From: Oscillospiraceae bacterium
GTDB lineage: Bacteria > Bacillota > Clostridia > Oscillospirales > Oscillospiraceae
Direction: 5' to 3'
Assembly (NCBI GenBank): GCA_009781855.1
Contig: WQUY01000006.1
Location: forward strand, 1 to 55,371
DNA length: 55,371 bases
The notes beneath the pieces are model-generated. The model had not been told where the DNA came from. It saw nothing but the letters and a program-made list of their open reading frames with translations, and did no database searches. Shown here piece after piece: positions 45,635-54,356 of this stretch; position 1 is the first letter of the stretch; each line of letters starts with the position of its first letter. The position numbers and the translations under genes were made by a program.

Positions 45635-47611
45635 TTAATTGCCAACGCTCAAATAATCGTCTATTGCGTGCTTCAAATCACTTACAACCTGCTCAACCGT
45701 TGTGTTTTGCAGTTGCAGCCCTGCCGTAGACTGGCTGCCTCCACCACCGAGTTTTTCTAAAATAACCTGAACATTGACACGCCCTATGCTTCTCCCGGAA
45801 ACATATACCACATCCCCGTCACGAGCCGCTACGAATGAAGTATGTACCCCTCTGACATTCAGCAATTCGTCAGATGCCTGCGCAATACTGATTCTGCTTT
45901 GCACCTCATTGCACGAAGCAATTGCGACACCGTCCCTATAAATTGATGCCTCCCTAATGAGCGCGTAGCGTGCAGTAGCCGTCTCAATGTCAGATTGCAA
46001 TAGCTGCTTCACTGCGGCAGAGTCCGCTCCCGCTCTTTGAAGAAACGCCGCAGCATCAAATGTTCCGCTGGCAGTGTTTATCGCAAAGCCTTTTGTATCA
46101 AGCACAATTCCGGCAAGAAGCGCATCTGCCTCAACCTTCTTGATATCATCCTTATCCAACAAATATTGAATCAATTCCGTTACAAGCTCAGATGTCGAAG
46201 ACGCATGAGGCTCGTGGAAACTCAGCACAGCATTTTCGATATAGTTTGCAGCACGCCTGTGGTGGTCTATAACGGCAATGCGTGTACATGACATGAGCAG
46301 TGACTCAGACTCTACCTGATCAGGCCTGGTTGTGTCAACCACAACGAGCAATGTCTGGCTATCTGCTTCCAAAATCGCTTCTTGCTCTGAAATAAACACA
46401 CCTTCATATTCTGGCAACCGCGACACCATATCTATCGCATCAACAGCATTATTCGTTTCCATATTGATTACGACATATACCGGTTTTTTCCTTGCACGAG
46501 CCAAGCAACATACACCAATAGCCGCACCCACAGAGTCAAAATCTCCGGCCTTGTGACCCATCACAAATACTTTTGAAGCGTCAGTGAGTAGCTCCCCGAA
46601 TGCACTTGCCAGAATTCTGGACTTTACCTTAGTACGTTTTTCAAGCTTAGGTGCATGTCCGCCAAAAAACTCAAATCCATATCTGTTTCTGACTACAGCC
46701 TGATCACCACCCCGGGTAAGCGCCATTTCAATGGCCAGACTTGCATATCTGTAATTTTCCTGTGGGGATTGGCCATCCTTGCCCAAGCCAATGCTCAGTG
46801 TAGCATGCGTACCTTCCGCACCAATATCTGAATGCACCTGATCTAAAATAGAAAACTTATTCTTTACAAATCCGTCCAGATGCCTGTCCTCAAATAAAAA
46901 GAAATATCTATCTCTTGCAAATTTGCACAAATAACCGCCGACATCGCTCGTCCAGCCTATAATTTTATCGTCAATTTCCGACAGCAGAGCCGATTTTTCT
47001 TTTTCCCTCATCCCTTTGAGCAGCTCATCATAGTTATCCATCATTATGATTGCAAACACGAGCCGCGAATCGAGATAGTCCTCACGTACGCGCAAATATT
47101 CTGTCACATCTACCCAATATGTCATTGCAACATACTCACGCTCAGAACGCACCAAACTGCCGTATACCCAATACTGCCTGTCTCCTATCGGAACAGGCTC
47201 CTGACACTCATATTTACCATCAAGAATCCAGTCGCAGGCAAAATCGGGGATAATATCGTTGATGTTCAATTCAAAAAACGGTTCTTTAAGATCGGTAATT
47301 GCAATAAAGCGGTCATTCGACCACAGAATCTCACCTGTTTCGGTATTATATATCACCACCGGCAGCGGAGTATCACGCACAGTCAAATCCATACTGTCAG
47401 AAATAGACTCCAGATAGTCTAGCAGTTTTGCAGTGCGTTTTCTGGATGCCATGCGAGAATATACGGCAAGAACAATAATAACGCCCAGCTGAACCCCTGC
47501 CAGCATCCGATTGTTCTCTCCGACAAAAAATGTCGATACCGCAAATCCGATAAGCAGAATGACGTAAAGCCTCACATTAGGCCGTAGTAACCTGGGCAGC
47601 TTCTTGTGCAT
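45635..47611 (-). CDS. gdpP: Cyclic-di-AMP phosphodiesterase GdpP
   Basis: A 658-residue membrane protein that hydrolyses c-di-AMP. Two helices at about 13-50, a PAS domain (about 85-160), a degenerate GGDEF domain ending in RGGDQAVVRNRYGFEFFGG, then DHH (MGHKAGDFDSVGAAIG, VVDTTRPDQ, IDHHRRAANY) and DHHA1 domains. The usual DHHA1 phrase GGGGH is GGGGSQSTAG here, with Ser in place of His. The ATG follows AAGGAGG. Its promoter at 47710-47738 probably drives gdpP-rplI-dnaB and perhaps the genes beyond. Confidence 0.94.
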   Translation of the reverse strand: MHKKLPRLLRPNVRLYVILLIGFAVSTFFVGENNRMLAGVQLGVIIVLAVYSRMASRKRTAKLLDYLESISDSMDLTVRDTPLPVVIYNTETGEILWSNDRFIAITDLKEPFFELNINDIIPDFACDWILDGKYECQEPVPIGDRQYWVYGSLVRSEREYVAMTYWVDVTEYLRVREDYLDSRLVFAIIMMDNYDELLKGMREKEKSALLSEIDDKIIGWTSDVGGYLCKFARDRYFFLFEDRHLDGFVKNKFSILDQVHSDIGAEGTHATLSIGLGKDGQSPQENYRYASLAIEMALTRGGDQAVVRNRYGFEFFGGHAPKLEKRTKVKSRILASAFGELLTDASKVFVMGHKAGDFDSVGAAIGVCCLARARKKPVYVVINMETNNAVDAIDMVSRLPEYEGVFISEQEAILEADSQTLLVVVDTTRPDQVESESLLMSCTRIAVIDHHRRAANYIENAVLSFHEPHASSTSELVTELIQYLLDKDDIKKVEADALLAGIVLDTKGFAINTASGTFDAAAFLQRAGADSAAVKQLLQSDIETATARYALIREASIYRDGVAIASCNEVQSRISIAQASDELLNVRGVHTSFVAARDGDVVYVSGRSIGRVNVQVILEKLGGGGSQSTAGLQLQNTTVEQVVSDLKHAIDDYLSVGN

Positions 47612-47709
47612 TCACGCATCCTCCTTAGCCTATCCGAGATTCTGGGTAAACGCTGATAAAATTTGCTCGGATGGTTAGTCTATGTATCCGCCTAAAAAAG
47701 CGTGAAGCC

Positions 47710-47738
47710 ATTGTACCAAACAAATACGCCCATTACAA
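47710..47738 (-). promoter_or_regulatory. Sigma-A type promoter of gdpP-rplI-dnaB
   Basis: On the minus strand TTGTAA, 17 bases, TACAAT, with TGG before the -10 box. The predicted leader is about 90 nt. Confidence 0.8.
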
Positions 47739-47831
47739 CATTCATTTTACCAGCAAATGCTGATGGGCGCTCGAAAACACCACTCAGACCCATCAAGCAA
47801 ATTTTAATTAGCACTTAATTTGTGTTAGTAA

Positions 47832-47860
47832 TTGACAAATCGAAACCTCTGTCATAAAAT
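47832..47860 (+). promoter_or_regulatory. Consensus promoter of the SLH-rhodanese gene
   Basis: Perfect TTGACA, 17 bases, TAAAAT. The predicted leader is about 125 nt and ends with AAAGGAG nine bases before the ATG. A promoter this strong argues that the gene is expressed. Confidence 0.88.
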
Positions 47861-47990
47861 ACTTTCGTTATGCGGTATACTTTCGGTGTAGTTTATTCAC
47901 CGTTTAATCCGCTGGAGTATTTAGAAAGGAGCAGTAACGATCAGGTCAGAAAAATCTGTACTCGCAAATTGAAAGGAGAAAATTCTTAAT

Positions 47991-49907
47991 ATGTCAAGAA
48001 TACGCAAATCAAACAGAATGTGTGTGGCAATAATCATGGCCGTTTTAATGGCGTTTGGTTTAGCTGCACCCGCATTCGCCGCGGATACGGCGCTTGAAAT
48101 GACAGAGGTTCAGACTCCCAACACACCTAATATGTCACGCGCCACAGGATGGGATGACGTTCCTGGCGCAGAACTTTTTGTCATGTTTCTTTTTGACAAT
48201 TACCAAGCCGCTACTGATGCTACAGTAGACACTGTTGCTGAACTTGCTGCAGCTTCTGCTGAGTTTGAAGCAACAGGCGAGAGAATTGAAACTGATGTCA
48301 GAATGATTACATTTTCTGAACTCAATGACAGTGGCGTAGTACGCGCAACACCTCTTCCCTCAGGATGGGAAGTTGCAGGCCTAGGCGCATCGGCTCCTGC
48401 TGCTGGTTCTGAGTATGGGGCATACGAAACCAACTTGGTTCCCGGTCAGTACTGGATTCGCGTTCTTGCATCTGCCGAGGGTGCAGATTCAGCACTCAGT
48501 GAGGTGCAAACCATCGTTGACTCGTTCAATATAGCCATGGGTCCTGATGAAGTTAGAGCTTACATCGAAAGCCGTCTTGACGATATCGGCACCACGCTTC
48601 ATATCATCGATATCCGCGGCGAAAACCCACAGGAATCCAGTGACGAAGGTTATCTCAGATTCACAAGCACAATGCTACCAACCCTTCGTTTCTCCCCTGA
48701 TACAAGACAAGATGCTGATTTGATAGCACAATACGATGCGGTGCTTCTAGCCGGTGTTGGGAACGATGTTTCCCGCAGAGGCGAAGTGACCGTAATGTTA
48801 TACTGACGAGGCGGCGGTCGTAGCGTTGCTACGGCACAAGGACTCAACGCGCTTGGCTACAATGTTATCGACATTCAAGGCGTAAATCAGCTTACTTTCG
48901 GACTTGTTTTTGACACTGAATATTTCAGATTCCGCACCCCAGAGCCCACAGACGCTGAGGTCGTGGTTGATGTCACTATCCCAGATCGCACTGTCTACGG
49001 AGCTGCAACTCCAAGCTCAATTTTGTACAACGAAGCGGCAGGCACACTAAGATGGCTGGGTATCGCACATGCAGATTTCATCGTCACTGCATATGATGAT
49101 GCTGCAGCAACAGATCCTGTGTCGTCTGTCAGAGTTCCTGCTGTAGAAAGAGATATCGAAACAGCGGCAAACTCAACCCACAACAGAGTTGTCACCTTTA
49201 ACATCGGCGAATTAGGTCTTTCTGTCGGTGGTTCATATCTGCTTCGCGTTCAAGCTGTACCTAGCGTAGACAATCCTGTTTTGGGCGCAACCCCTGCAAC
49301 TTACTGGGGCGCTCCTGGTCCAGTAAGCGGGCCAATCGAAATCACTTACACAGCACCTGCATTTGCCGATGTACTTCCATCTGCATGGTATTTCGATGCA
49401 GTGATGTATGTCTACAACAACGACATCATGCCGGGTATAGGCGCAGATACATTTGCTCCTACTGATTCTTTAACCCGTGCCATGATGGTCACCATTCTTT
49501 ACAGACTTGCAGGTGAGCCGAGCGTTTCTGGTTTGGCAAACCCCTTCACCGATGTCCGTGAGGGTCTGTGGTATACTGACGCAGTTATTTGGGCTTTGGA
49601 TGAAGGTGTTACAAACGGTGTAACTGCTACAACATTCGAACCTAATCGTCCGGTTTCTAGACAGGAACTCGCAGCGTTTATCGCTCGCGACCAGGAAGCT
49701 ACGGACAGAGTCCCTGCTCCTATCCTGGCTGACTTCGAATGGCCTGACATGGAAAGTGTTGCCGTTTGGGCAAGAGGATATGTCGGAACACTGACCGCAC
49801 AAAACCTGTTCCGCGATGTTCCTGGCACAAACTTTGAGCCTCAAACCAACGCAACAAGAGCTGTAGTCGCAGCGGTTCTTTATCGCTGGCTTACTTCAAT
49901 AGCATAA
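47991..49907 (+). CDS. S-layer SLH protein with rhodanese domain and in-frame TGA (candidate selenoprotein)
   Basis: An open frame of 638 codons broken only by TGA at codon 272 (48804-48806). Signal peptide 1-31 (ends AAPAFAAD), a beta-rich Fn3-like region (about 45-175), a rhodanese-like domain (about 182-310), a second beta-rich region (325-455), then three SLH motifs (458-635: FADVLPSAWYF, FTDVREGLWYTDA, WPDMESVAVWARGY). The rhodanese part has LHIIDIRGENP and, after VTVMLY, the TGA followed by RGGGRSVATAQGLNALGYNV. That is the active-site loop CRxGxRS with TGA in the cysteine position. A hairpin at 48817-48835 fits a bacterial SECIS. Read as two genes, the second half would lack a signal peptide and Shine-Dalgarno. 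I therefore infer a cell-surface selenocysteine rhodanese; the alternative is a Cys-to-stop mutation with a truncated product of 271 residues. Confidence 0.75.
48817..48835 (+). promoter_or_regulatory. Candidate bacterial SECIS hairpin
   Basis: GTCGTAGC pairs with GCTACGGC (8 pairs, one G-T) around the loop GTT. The loop begins 19 nt after the TGA, within the 16-37 nt range of the general bSECIS model, and its first base is the required G. The hairpin lies inside codons for GRSVATA, so it coexists with coding constraint. Confidence 0.65.
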
Positions 49908-49922
49908 GCTAACAGTACAACC

Positions 49923-49958
49923 AAAAAGGCAGCCGGATTCTTATCTGGCTGCCTTTTT
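49923..49958 (+). terminator. Rho-independent terminator of the SLH-rhodanese gene
   Basis: AAAAAGGCAGCC pairs with GGCTGCCTTTTT around a 12-base loop, 16 bases after the stop codon. A strong terminator here supports transcription of the whole 1.9-kb frame as one unit. Confidence 0.95.
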
Positions 49959-49961
49959 GTG

Positions 49962-49990
49962 TTGAGTTTATACGCTGTTCATGCTAAGAT
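49962..49990 (+). promoter_or_regulatory. Promoter of tgt
   Basis: TTGAGT, 17 bases, TAAGAT, directly after the terminator. The predicted leader is about 75 nt. Confidence 0.65.
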
Positions 49991-50070
49991 GAGTTGCAAC
50001 CTTGCTATCCAATTTCTTCAAGACTTCTTTCAGAATATATTAAATCTAACCAAAGCCGAGAGTAGTAAAC

Positions 50071-51186
50071 ATGTTCATTTTAAAAGAAAAACAAGGCAAA
50101 GCGCGAAGGGGCGAATTTACAACAAGCCGGGGCAAAATCCAAACCCCGGTGTTCATGAATGTCGCCACTCAAGCAGCAATAAAAGGCGCTGTCTCCGCTG
50201 AGGATCTCAAAACAGTCGGCTGCCAAGTTGCCCTTGCAAACACATATCATCTACATATACGTCCGGGAGATCAGCTGATTCTCTCATTAGGCGGTCTGCA
50301 CAAGTTTATGAACTGGGACGGCCCCATTCTAACCGACAGTGGTGGCTTTCAAGTGTTCTCACTCGCAGGTCTTAGAAAAATCACCGAAGACGGCGCGGCG
50401 TTTAGTTCACATGTCGATGGCCGCAAATTTTTCATGTCACCCGAGGACAGTGTAAGAATCCAAGCAAACCTCGGTGCAGATATTGCTATGGCTTTCGACG
50501 AATGTATAGAGATACCTGCACCACGCGAATATGTCGAAAAATCTTGCGAGAGAACATATCGCTGGCTTGTTCGCTGCATCCACGAGCTGGAGAAAATAGA
50601 TGGGCAAACGCCGATACTCTTTGGAATAAACCAAGGTGCCGCGTATGCAGACATAAGGATATCACATATGAAAAAAATCGCCGAACTGAACCTGCCCGGC
50701 TACGCTATAGGCGGGCTTGCAGTCGGCGAAACTACTGAGCAAATGTATCAGACTATCGAGGATGTCGAGCCTTATATGCCCGAAGACCGCCCACGCTATC
50801 TCATGGGCGTCGGCACACCGCTCAATCTCATTGAAGCAGTGTTGCGAGGTATAGACTTCTTTGACTGTGTAATGCCTGCCAGAAATGGCCGTCATGGTCG
50901 CCTGTTTACATGGGGTGGCTCCGGCAGCATAAATATCAATAACGAGCGCTTTAAAGATGACAACAACCCTATCGATTCTGCATGTAATTGTCCGACATGT
51001 ACGCATTATTCACGTGCATATATACGCCACCTTTTCAAATCCGGAGAAATGCTTGCCATGCGTCTTGCGGTGCTGCATAATCTGCATTACTACAACGCGC
51101 TCATGGCAAAAATTAGAGATGCGATAGAAGAAAATACCTTAGAAAGCCTCGCAAATAAATTTCGTCAAATGAACAACGCACGGTAA
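50071..51186 (+). CDS. tgt: tRNA-guanine transglycosylase
   Basis: A 371-residue TIM-barrel enzyme that exchanges guanine 34 for the queuine precursor preQ1 in GUN-anticodon tRNAs. Catalytic aspartates are in LTDSGGFQVFSL and FDCVMPARNGRHG; the zinc site is CNCPTCTHYSRAYIRHLF with a later His in LHNLHYY. The ribosome binding site is weak (GAGAGTAG). No queA or preQ1 synthesis gene is in the window. Confidence 0.96.
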   Translation: MFILKEKQGKARRGEFTTSRGKIQTPVFMNVATQAAIKGAVSAEDLKTVGCQVALANTYHLHIRPGDQLILSLGGLHKFMNWDGPILTDSGGFQVFSLAGLRKITEDGAAFSSHVDGRKFFMSPEDSVRIQANLGADIAMAFDECIEIPAPREYVEKSCERTYRWLVRCIHELEKIDGQTPILFGINQGAAYADIRISHMKKIAELNLPGYAIGGLAVGETTEQMYQTIEDVEPYMPEDRPRYLMGVGTPLNLIEAVLRGIDFFDCVMPARNGRHGRLFTWGGSGSININNERFKDDNNPIDSACNCPTCTHYSRAYIRHLFKSGEMLAMRLAVLHNLHYYNALMAKIRDAIEENTLESLANKFRQMNNAR

Positions 51187-51196
51187 TTTCTTTTCA

Positions 51197-51895
51197 TCAT
51201 CCATGAATAAACTTGTCAACTTTCTTATCCTCTGCGGAGGGATTAAGTTTCAATATCTGCTCTCGGATTTTTTGATAGGCCTCATCTTTGGCAATTTTAT
51301 CTGCTTGTTCAAAGATGGATGCACCAAAGAAACTTTCCGTTGTTGCCATAACCGTTGAAGCCCAAGCTGTGTTGCTCATTTCCTGCTTGATTGATTTATA
51401 CGCTTTTCCGCACATAGTAAGGTGCATTTTCATTTGCAATTCGGTTAGTGCCTTGTCAAACGCCGACTTTTCCTCTTTGCTAAAGCCAGCCATTTGTTTA
51501 ATTGTGTGCGTTGGCAATGCACCGTTTTCAGCAACAATATCATAAATTCGTTTGGCGGCATGGCTAATTGTGCCGTCATCATAAGCCTCATCAAAAGTCA
51601 GACCGTTACGCCGTACAGCCAAGAAGTACGGATACCATTCCTCCGTGATGTATCCGCTTTTCTTAAAAAACAGCTTGGCGTATGCTGTGTCGTTGCGTTC
51701 GTTTAGAACACGCATACGCCATTCCCACGGGTCAGTTTCGGGATTATCAGTATGCCACGCAATAGGGGTATCGTAAGGCGGTGTTTCTTGCCAGCCCCAA
51801 TTTATTATGGCATAAATTCCATCTGCGTTACCGCCGCCCATTGAAAAACCGGCGGAAAGTAATGCAACAACAAAATCGTTGTAATTGCGTACCAT
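51197..51895 (-). CDS. AlkZ-related protein
   Basis: A 232-residue cytoplasmic protein with MVRNYNDFVVALLSAGFSMGGGN at the N-terminus, followed by the Trp-rich TDPWEWRMRVL and ISHAAKRIYDIVAENGALPTHTIKQMAGF, which looks like a winged helix. It matches what I know as AlkZ-related proteins, distantly related to the YcaQ/AlkZ DNA glycosylases; glycosylase activity is not established. Start at the ATG ten bases after AAGGGG. It follows the glyoxalase-fold remnant by seven bases and is convergent with tgt. Confidence 0.75.
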   Translation of the reverse strand: MVRNYNDFVVALLSAGFSMGGGNADGIYAIINWGWQETPPYDTPIAWHTDNPETDPWEWRMRVLNERNDTAYAKLFFKKSGYITEEWYPYFLAVRRNGLTFDEAYDDGTISHAAKRIYDIVAENGALPTHTIKQMAGFSKEEKSAFDKALTELQMKMHLTMCGKAYKSIKQEMSNTAWASTVMATTESFFGASIFEQADKIAKDEAYQKIREQILKLNPSAEDKKVDKFIHG

Positions 51896-51902
51896 ACGAT
51901 GT

Positions 51903-52169
51903 TTACCCCTTGTATCCACTCATTAGCTGCCAACGACCACCAAACTTGTCTACCAAGGCACAAGTCAGAGCGCAGTAAGTTTGGCTAACAAGCGGTGATG
52001 TGACTGTGCCGCCGTCTGACAACAACTCAAATGCCGTTTTTAACTGCTCATCAGAATCGAAATGCACCAAGAGGTCAATTCTAAACGAATTCCCCGACAT
52101 TTCTACAATACCGCTTTTAACCGCATCGGCATCATCGCCAAGAGCGATGGTTTGTCTGCCGAACGACAA
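51903..52169 (-). pseudogene. C-terminal remnant of a VOC/PhnB-like glyoxalase-fold protein
   Basis: An 88-codon frame whose sequence (IDLLVHFDSDEQLKTAFELLSDGGTVTSPL and ALVDKFGGRWQLMSG) is the C-terminal two thirds of a PhnB-type VOC protein. The N-terminal strand set (about 50-60 residues) is missing: a TAG codon stands directly before the first possible start, a TTG, and unrelated AT-rich sequence follows upstream. The break lies next to the phased TGTCTA boxes at 52212-52315, so a rearrangement or element insertion may have removed the 5' part. The frame may still be translated ahead of the AlkZ-related gene. Confidence 0.65.
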
Positions 52170-52211
52170 CTATGTGTCATATTACGAATGGCGTTTCAAA
52201 ATATTTTTCTG

Positions 52212-52315
52212 TGTCTACGAACGGAAACCGTATTTCATCAGGATTGTCTACTTTTTGGCAACGAATTTTTACCGCATTGTCTACTTTTAAAAAATAAAAC
52301 TAAAAAATATGTCTA
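52212..52315. repeat. Four TGTCTA boxes phased at 33, 33 and 32 bp
   Basis: TGTCTA begins at 52212, 52245, 52278 and 52310. The second and third share ATTGTCTACTTTT exactly. The boxes lie between the truncated VOC frame and the end of prfB. Regular spacing near three helical turns suggests binding sites of a DNA-binding protein, such as a transposase at an element end, or an operator array. Confidence 0.55.
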
Positions 52316-52351
52316 TTTTACTTGACTGCTACAAAATGGACTGCTGATGCA

Positions 52352-53452
52352 CTAATCACCCTTTGCCAGATATGCATTGATAAAACCATCTAAATCGCCG
52401 TCCATGACGGCATTTATATTGCCATTTTCAAAACCCGTTCGATTGTCTTTGACAAGGGTATATGGCATAAAAACATAGGATCGGATTTGACTTCCCCACT
52501 CTATTTTCATCTGCTCTCCCTTGATATCATCTATCTTATCAAGCCGCTGCCGCTCTTTTATCTCAATAAGCCTTGAGCGGAGCATCCGCATAGCTATTTC
52601 TCTATTCTGATGTTGGCTGCGCTCCATCTGACACGCCACCACAATTCCGGTCGGAAGATGAGTTATCCTTATGGCGCTCTCGGTCTTGTTTACATGCTGA
52701 CCGCCTGCGCCCGAAGCCCTAAATGTATCAACCTTCAAATCCTCGGGTTTGATTTCAACTTCAACATCATCGGAGATCAGCGGAGTCACCTCAACCGCAG
52801 CAAACGATGTGTGTCGTCGGCCTGATGAATCGAACGGTGAAATACGGACAAGCCTGTGCACTCCGCCCTCACCCTTTAGATATCCATACGCATTTTCTCC
52901 GGAAATTTCAATAGACGCTGATTTAATCCCGGCTTCATCATCACTGAGCCAATCAAGCAGTTTGTATTCCATGCCGTGACGCTCTGCCCAACGCGTATAC
53001 ATTCTGTATAACATGTACGCCCAATCATGAGCCTCTGTGCCACCTGCACCCGCATGAAACGACACAATTGCATCACAATTGTCGTATTCCCCGGACAACA
53101 GCGTCTCTAAACGCGCGGTTTCAAGATTTTCACTGAACGTCTTAAACTCCGCTTCAAGTTCTGGCAGCAAACTTTCATCCTTTTCTTCAATAGCCATCTG
53201 GCACAAAGCCAATACATCATCCCAAGCTACTACCAACGCTTCAAACTTCTGATCCTTAGTCCGCAGTTGCTTGATTCTCTGCAGCACCTTTTGAGAATTA
53301 TCTAAATCAGACCAAAATGCCTCCTGTGCACTCTCCTCTTCAAGCCGCTCCAGCTCCTCATTACCCTCGTCCAGCTTAAACGCCAGCCTCAGGTTATCCA
53401 GAGTGGGACGCAACGCATTTATTTTATGTTTATAATCATCAAACTGTATCAT
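52352..53452 (-). CDS. prfB: Peptide chain release factor 2
   Basis: A 366-residue class I release factor for UAA and UGA. The anticodon-like SPF motif is in ISPFDSSGRRHTSFA, and the GGQ loop is RASGAGGQHVNKTES, whose Gln is the substrate of PrmC (31181-32041). The frame is continuous: the CTT-TGA programmed frameshift site usual near codon 25 is absent (the region reads AAG CTG GAC), so autoregulation by frameshifting is lost. RF2 competes with selenocysteine insertion at UGA, which bears on the candidate selenoprotein. AGGAGC lies 13 bases before the ATG. Confidence 0.96.
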   Translation of the reverse strand: MIQFDDYKHKINALRPTLDNLRLAFKLDEGNEELERLEEESAQEAFWSDLDNSQKVLQRIKQLRTKDQKFEALVVAWDDVLALCQMAIEEKDESLLPELEAEFKTFSENLETARLETLLSGEYDNCDAIVSFHAGAGGTEAHDWAYMLYRMYTRWAERHGMEYKLLDWLSDDEAGIKSASIEISGENAYGYLKGEGGVHRLVRISPFDSSGRRHTSFAAVEVTPLISDDVEVEIKPEDLKVDTFRASGAGGQHVNKTESAIRITHLPTGIVVACQMERSQHQNREIAMRMLRSRLIEIKERQRLDKIDDIKGEQMKIEWGSQIRSYVFMPYTLVKDNRTGFENGNINAVMDGDLDGFINAYLAKGD

Positions 53453-53474
53453 TTTTTTTGTTAAAAGCTCCTAC

Positions 53475-54356
53475 TCAATTTGTTTCTGAGCGCAACACCG
53501 CTACCATAACCTGCGGATTATTCAGAAACCTCGGAATCCACAAATGATTCCCAACACCTCTTGACACAAGCATTTTTGTATCCCCTCTCGTATAAACCCC
53601 GGAGGTATAGGTTGGAAACCAGTCGCGTTGCGTGCCTAAGAGTCCATCAGTAAACGGCAACCTTATATATCCGCCGTGAGAATGCCCACATATAACCAAA
53701 TCAATTCCAAGCTCCGAATACAGGCTCAGATTATTGTTTCTATGCTCAAGCATAATGACAAAAGCATCCGGCTCATCATTTCGGATTCTGTTTACCAGTT
53801 CAGTGGGGCTAATCATATCTGCCGGACCGTTAGGATCGTCAGTTCCTGCCAAAACAATCATATCGCCACCGGCAAAAAGGCGCGTAAACCTATTTCTAAG
53901 CACATAAACCTCATGCTCATTCAGAATCTCAAGTAGAGGCCAAATACCACCACCCTCCCACTCATGGTTACCAGTTATAAAGTAAAGTGGGGCTATAGGC
54001 GATATATTAATGACCAAATGCTCAGCAACAGCAAGTTGTTCTTCGAGGTTAAGCCTGCCGTAATAGTCGATAAAATCGCCTGCTATTGCAATAATATCAG
54101 GCTCTGCTTCCCGGATATGGGATATAAGCGTCTCGTTATCCTCTCCAAAAACCGCAGCATGTATATCTGCAAGTACAACAATCCGAAAGCCGTCAAACCC
54201 TACCGGTAAATTGGGAAAAAAAAGCTCGTATTCTTCCGTAACCAGCCTTGTGTTGCTGTCATATAACAAAATACCTACGCTCAGGATAAAAATTAATAAA
54301 AATATCGGGAAAATACGTACACGCCGCTGCCGCACTTTGTAATTATTATGTCGCAT
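53475..54356 (-). CDS. Membrane-anchored metallophosphoesterase
   Basis: A 293-residue calcineurin-like phosphoesterase of the YkuE/YaeI type. One N-terminal helix (about 14-32) anchors it with the catalytic domain outside. Metal motifs in order: LADIHAAVFG (DxH), GDFIDYYG (GDxxD), TGNHEWEGG (GNHE) and CGHSHGGYIRLP (GHxH). I start it at the ATG at 54356, which overlaps the end of the NYN gene by 11 bases; an upstream frame extension lacks a ribosome binding site. YkuE-type enzymes act on cell-surface substrates; the substrate here is unknown. Confidence 0.88.
   Translation of the reverse strand: MRHNNYKVRQRRVRIFPIFLLIFILSVGILLYDSNTRLVTEEYELFFPNLPVGFDGFRIVVLADIHAAVFGEDNETLISHIREAEPDIIAIAGDFIDYYGRLNLEEQLAVAEHLVINISPIAPLYFITGNHEWEGGGIWPLLEILNEHEVYVLRNRFTRLFAGGDMIVLAGTDDPNGPADMISPTELVNRIRNDEPDAFVIMLEHRNNNLSLYSELGIDLVICGHSHGGYIRLPFTDGLLGTQRDWFPTYTSGVYTRGDTKMLVSRGVGNHLWIPRFLNNPQVMVAVLRSETN

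Larger units (their letters stand above)
47612..47990. other. 379-bp divergent intergenic region
   Basis: Holds the gdpP promoter on the minus strand and the promoter of the SLH-rhodanese gene on the plus strand. The plus-strand leader (about 47867-47990) carries two AGGAG-like sites, at 47928 and just before the ATG. I see no gene or stable large structure otherwise. Confidence 0.7.

Noticed and set aside
48963..49907. A separate gene starting at the ATG at 48963
   Set aside because: It has no ribosome binding site or signal peptide although it carries SLH domains, and the frame is open back to the TGA at 48804 in phase with the upstream part. One recoded or mutated gene explains it better.
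47991..49907. Genome-wide recoding of TGA as a sense codon
   Set aside because: TGA is used as the real stop in rimO, radA, the Sfp-like gene and the ABC exporter permease, and tryptophan is encoded by TGG.
52212..52315. CRISPR-like array because of 33-bp spacing
   Set aside because: The repeated part is only 6-13 bases and the rest is not spacer-like; there is no leader or cas gene.
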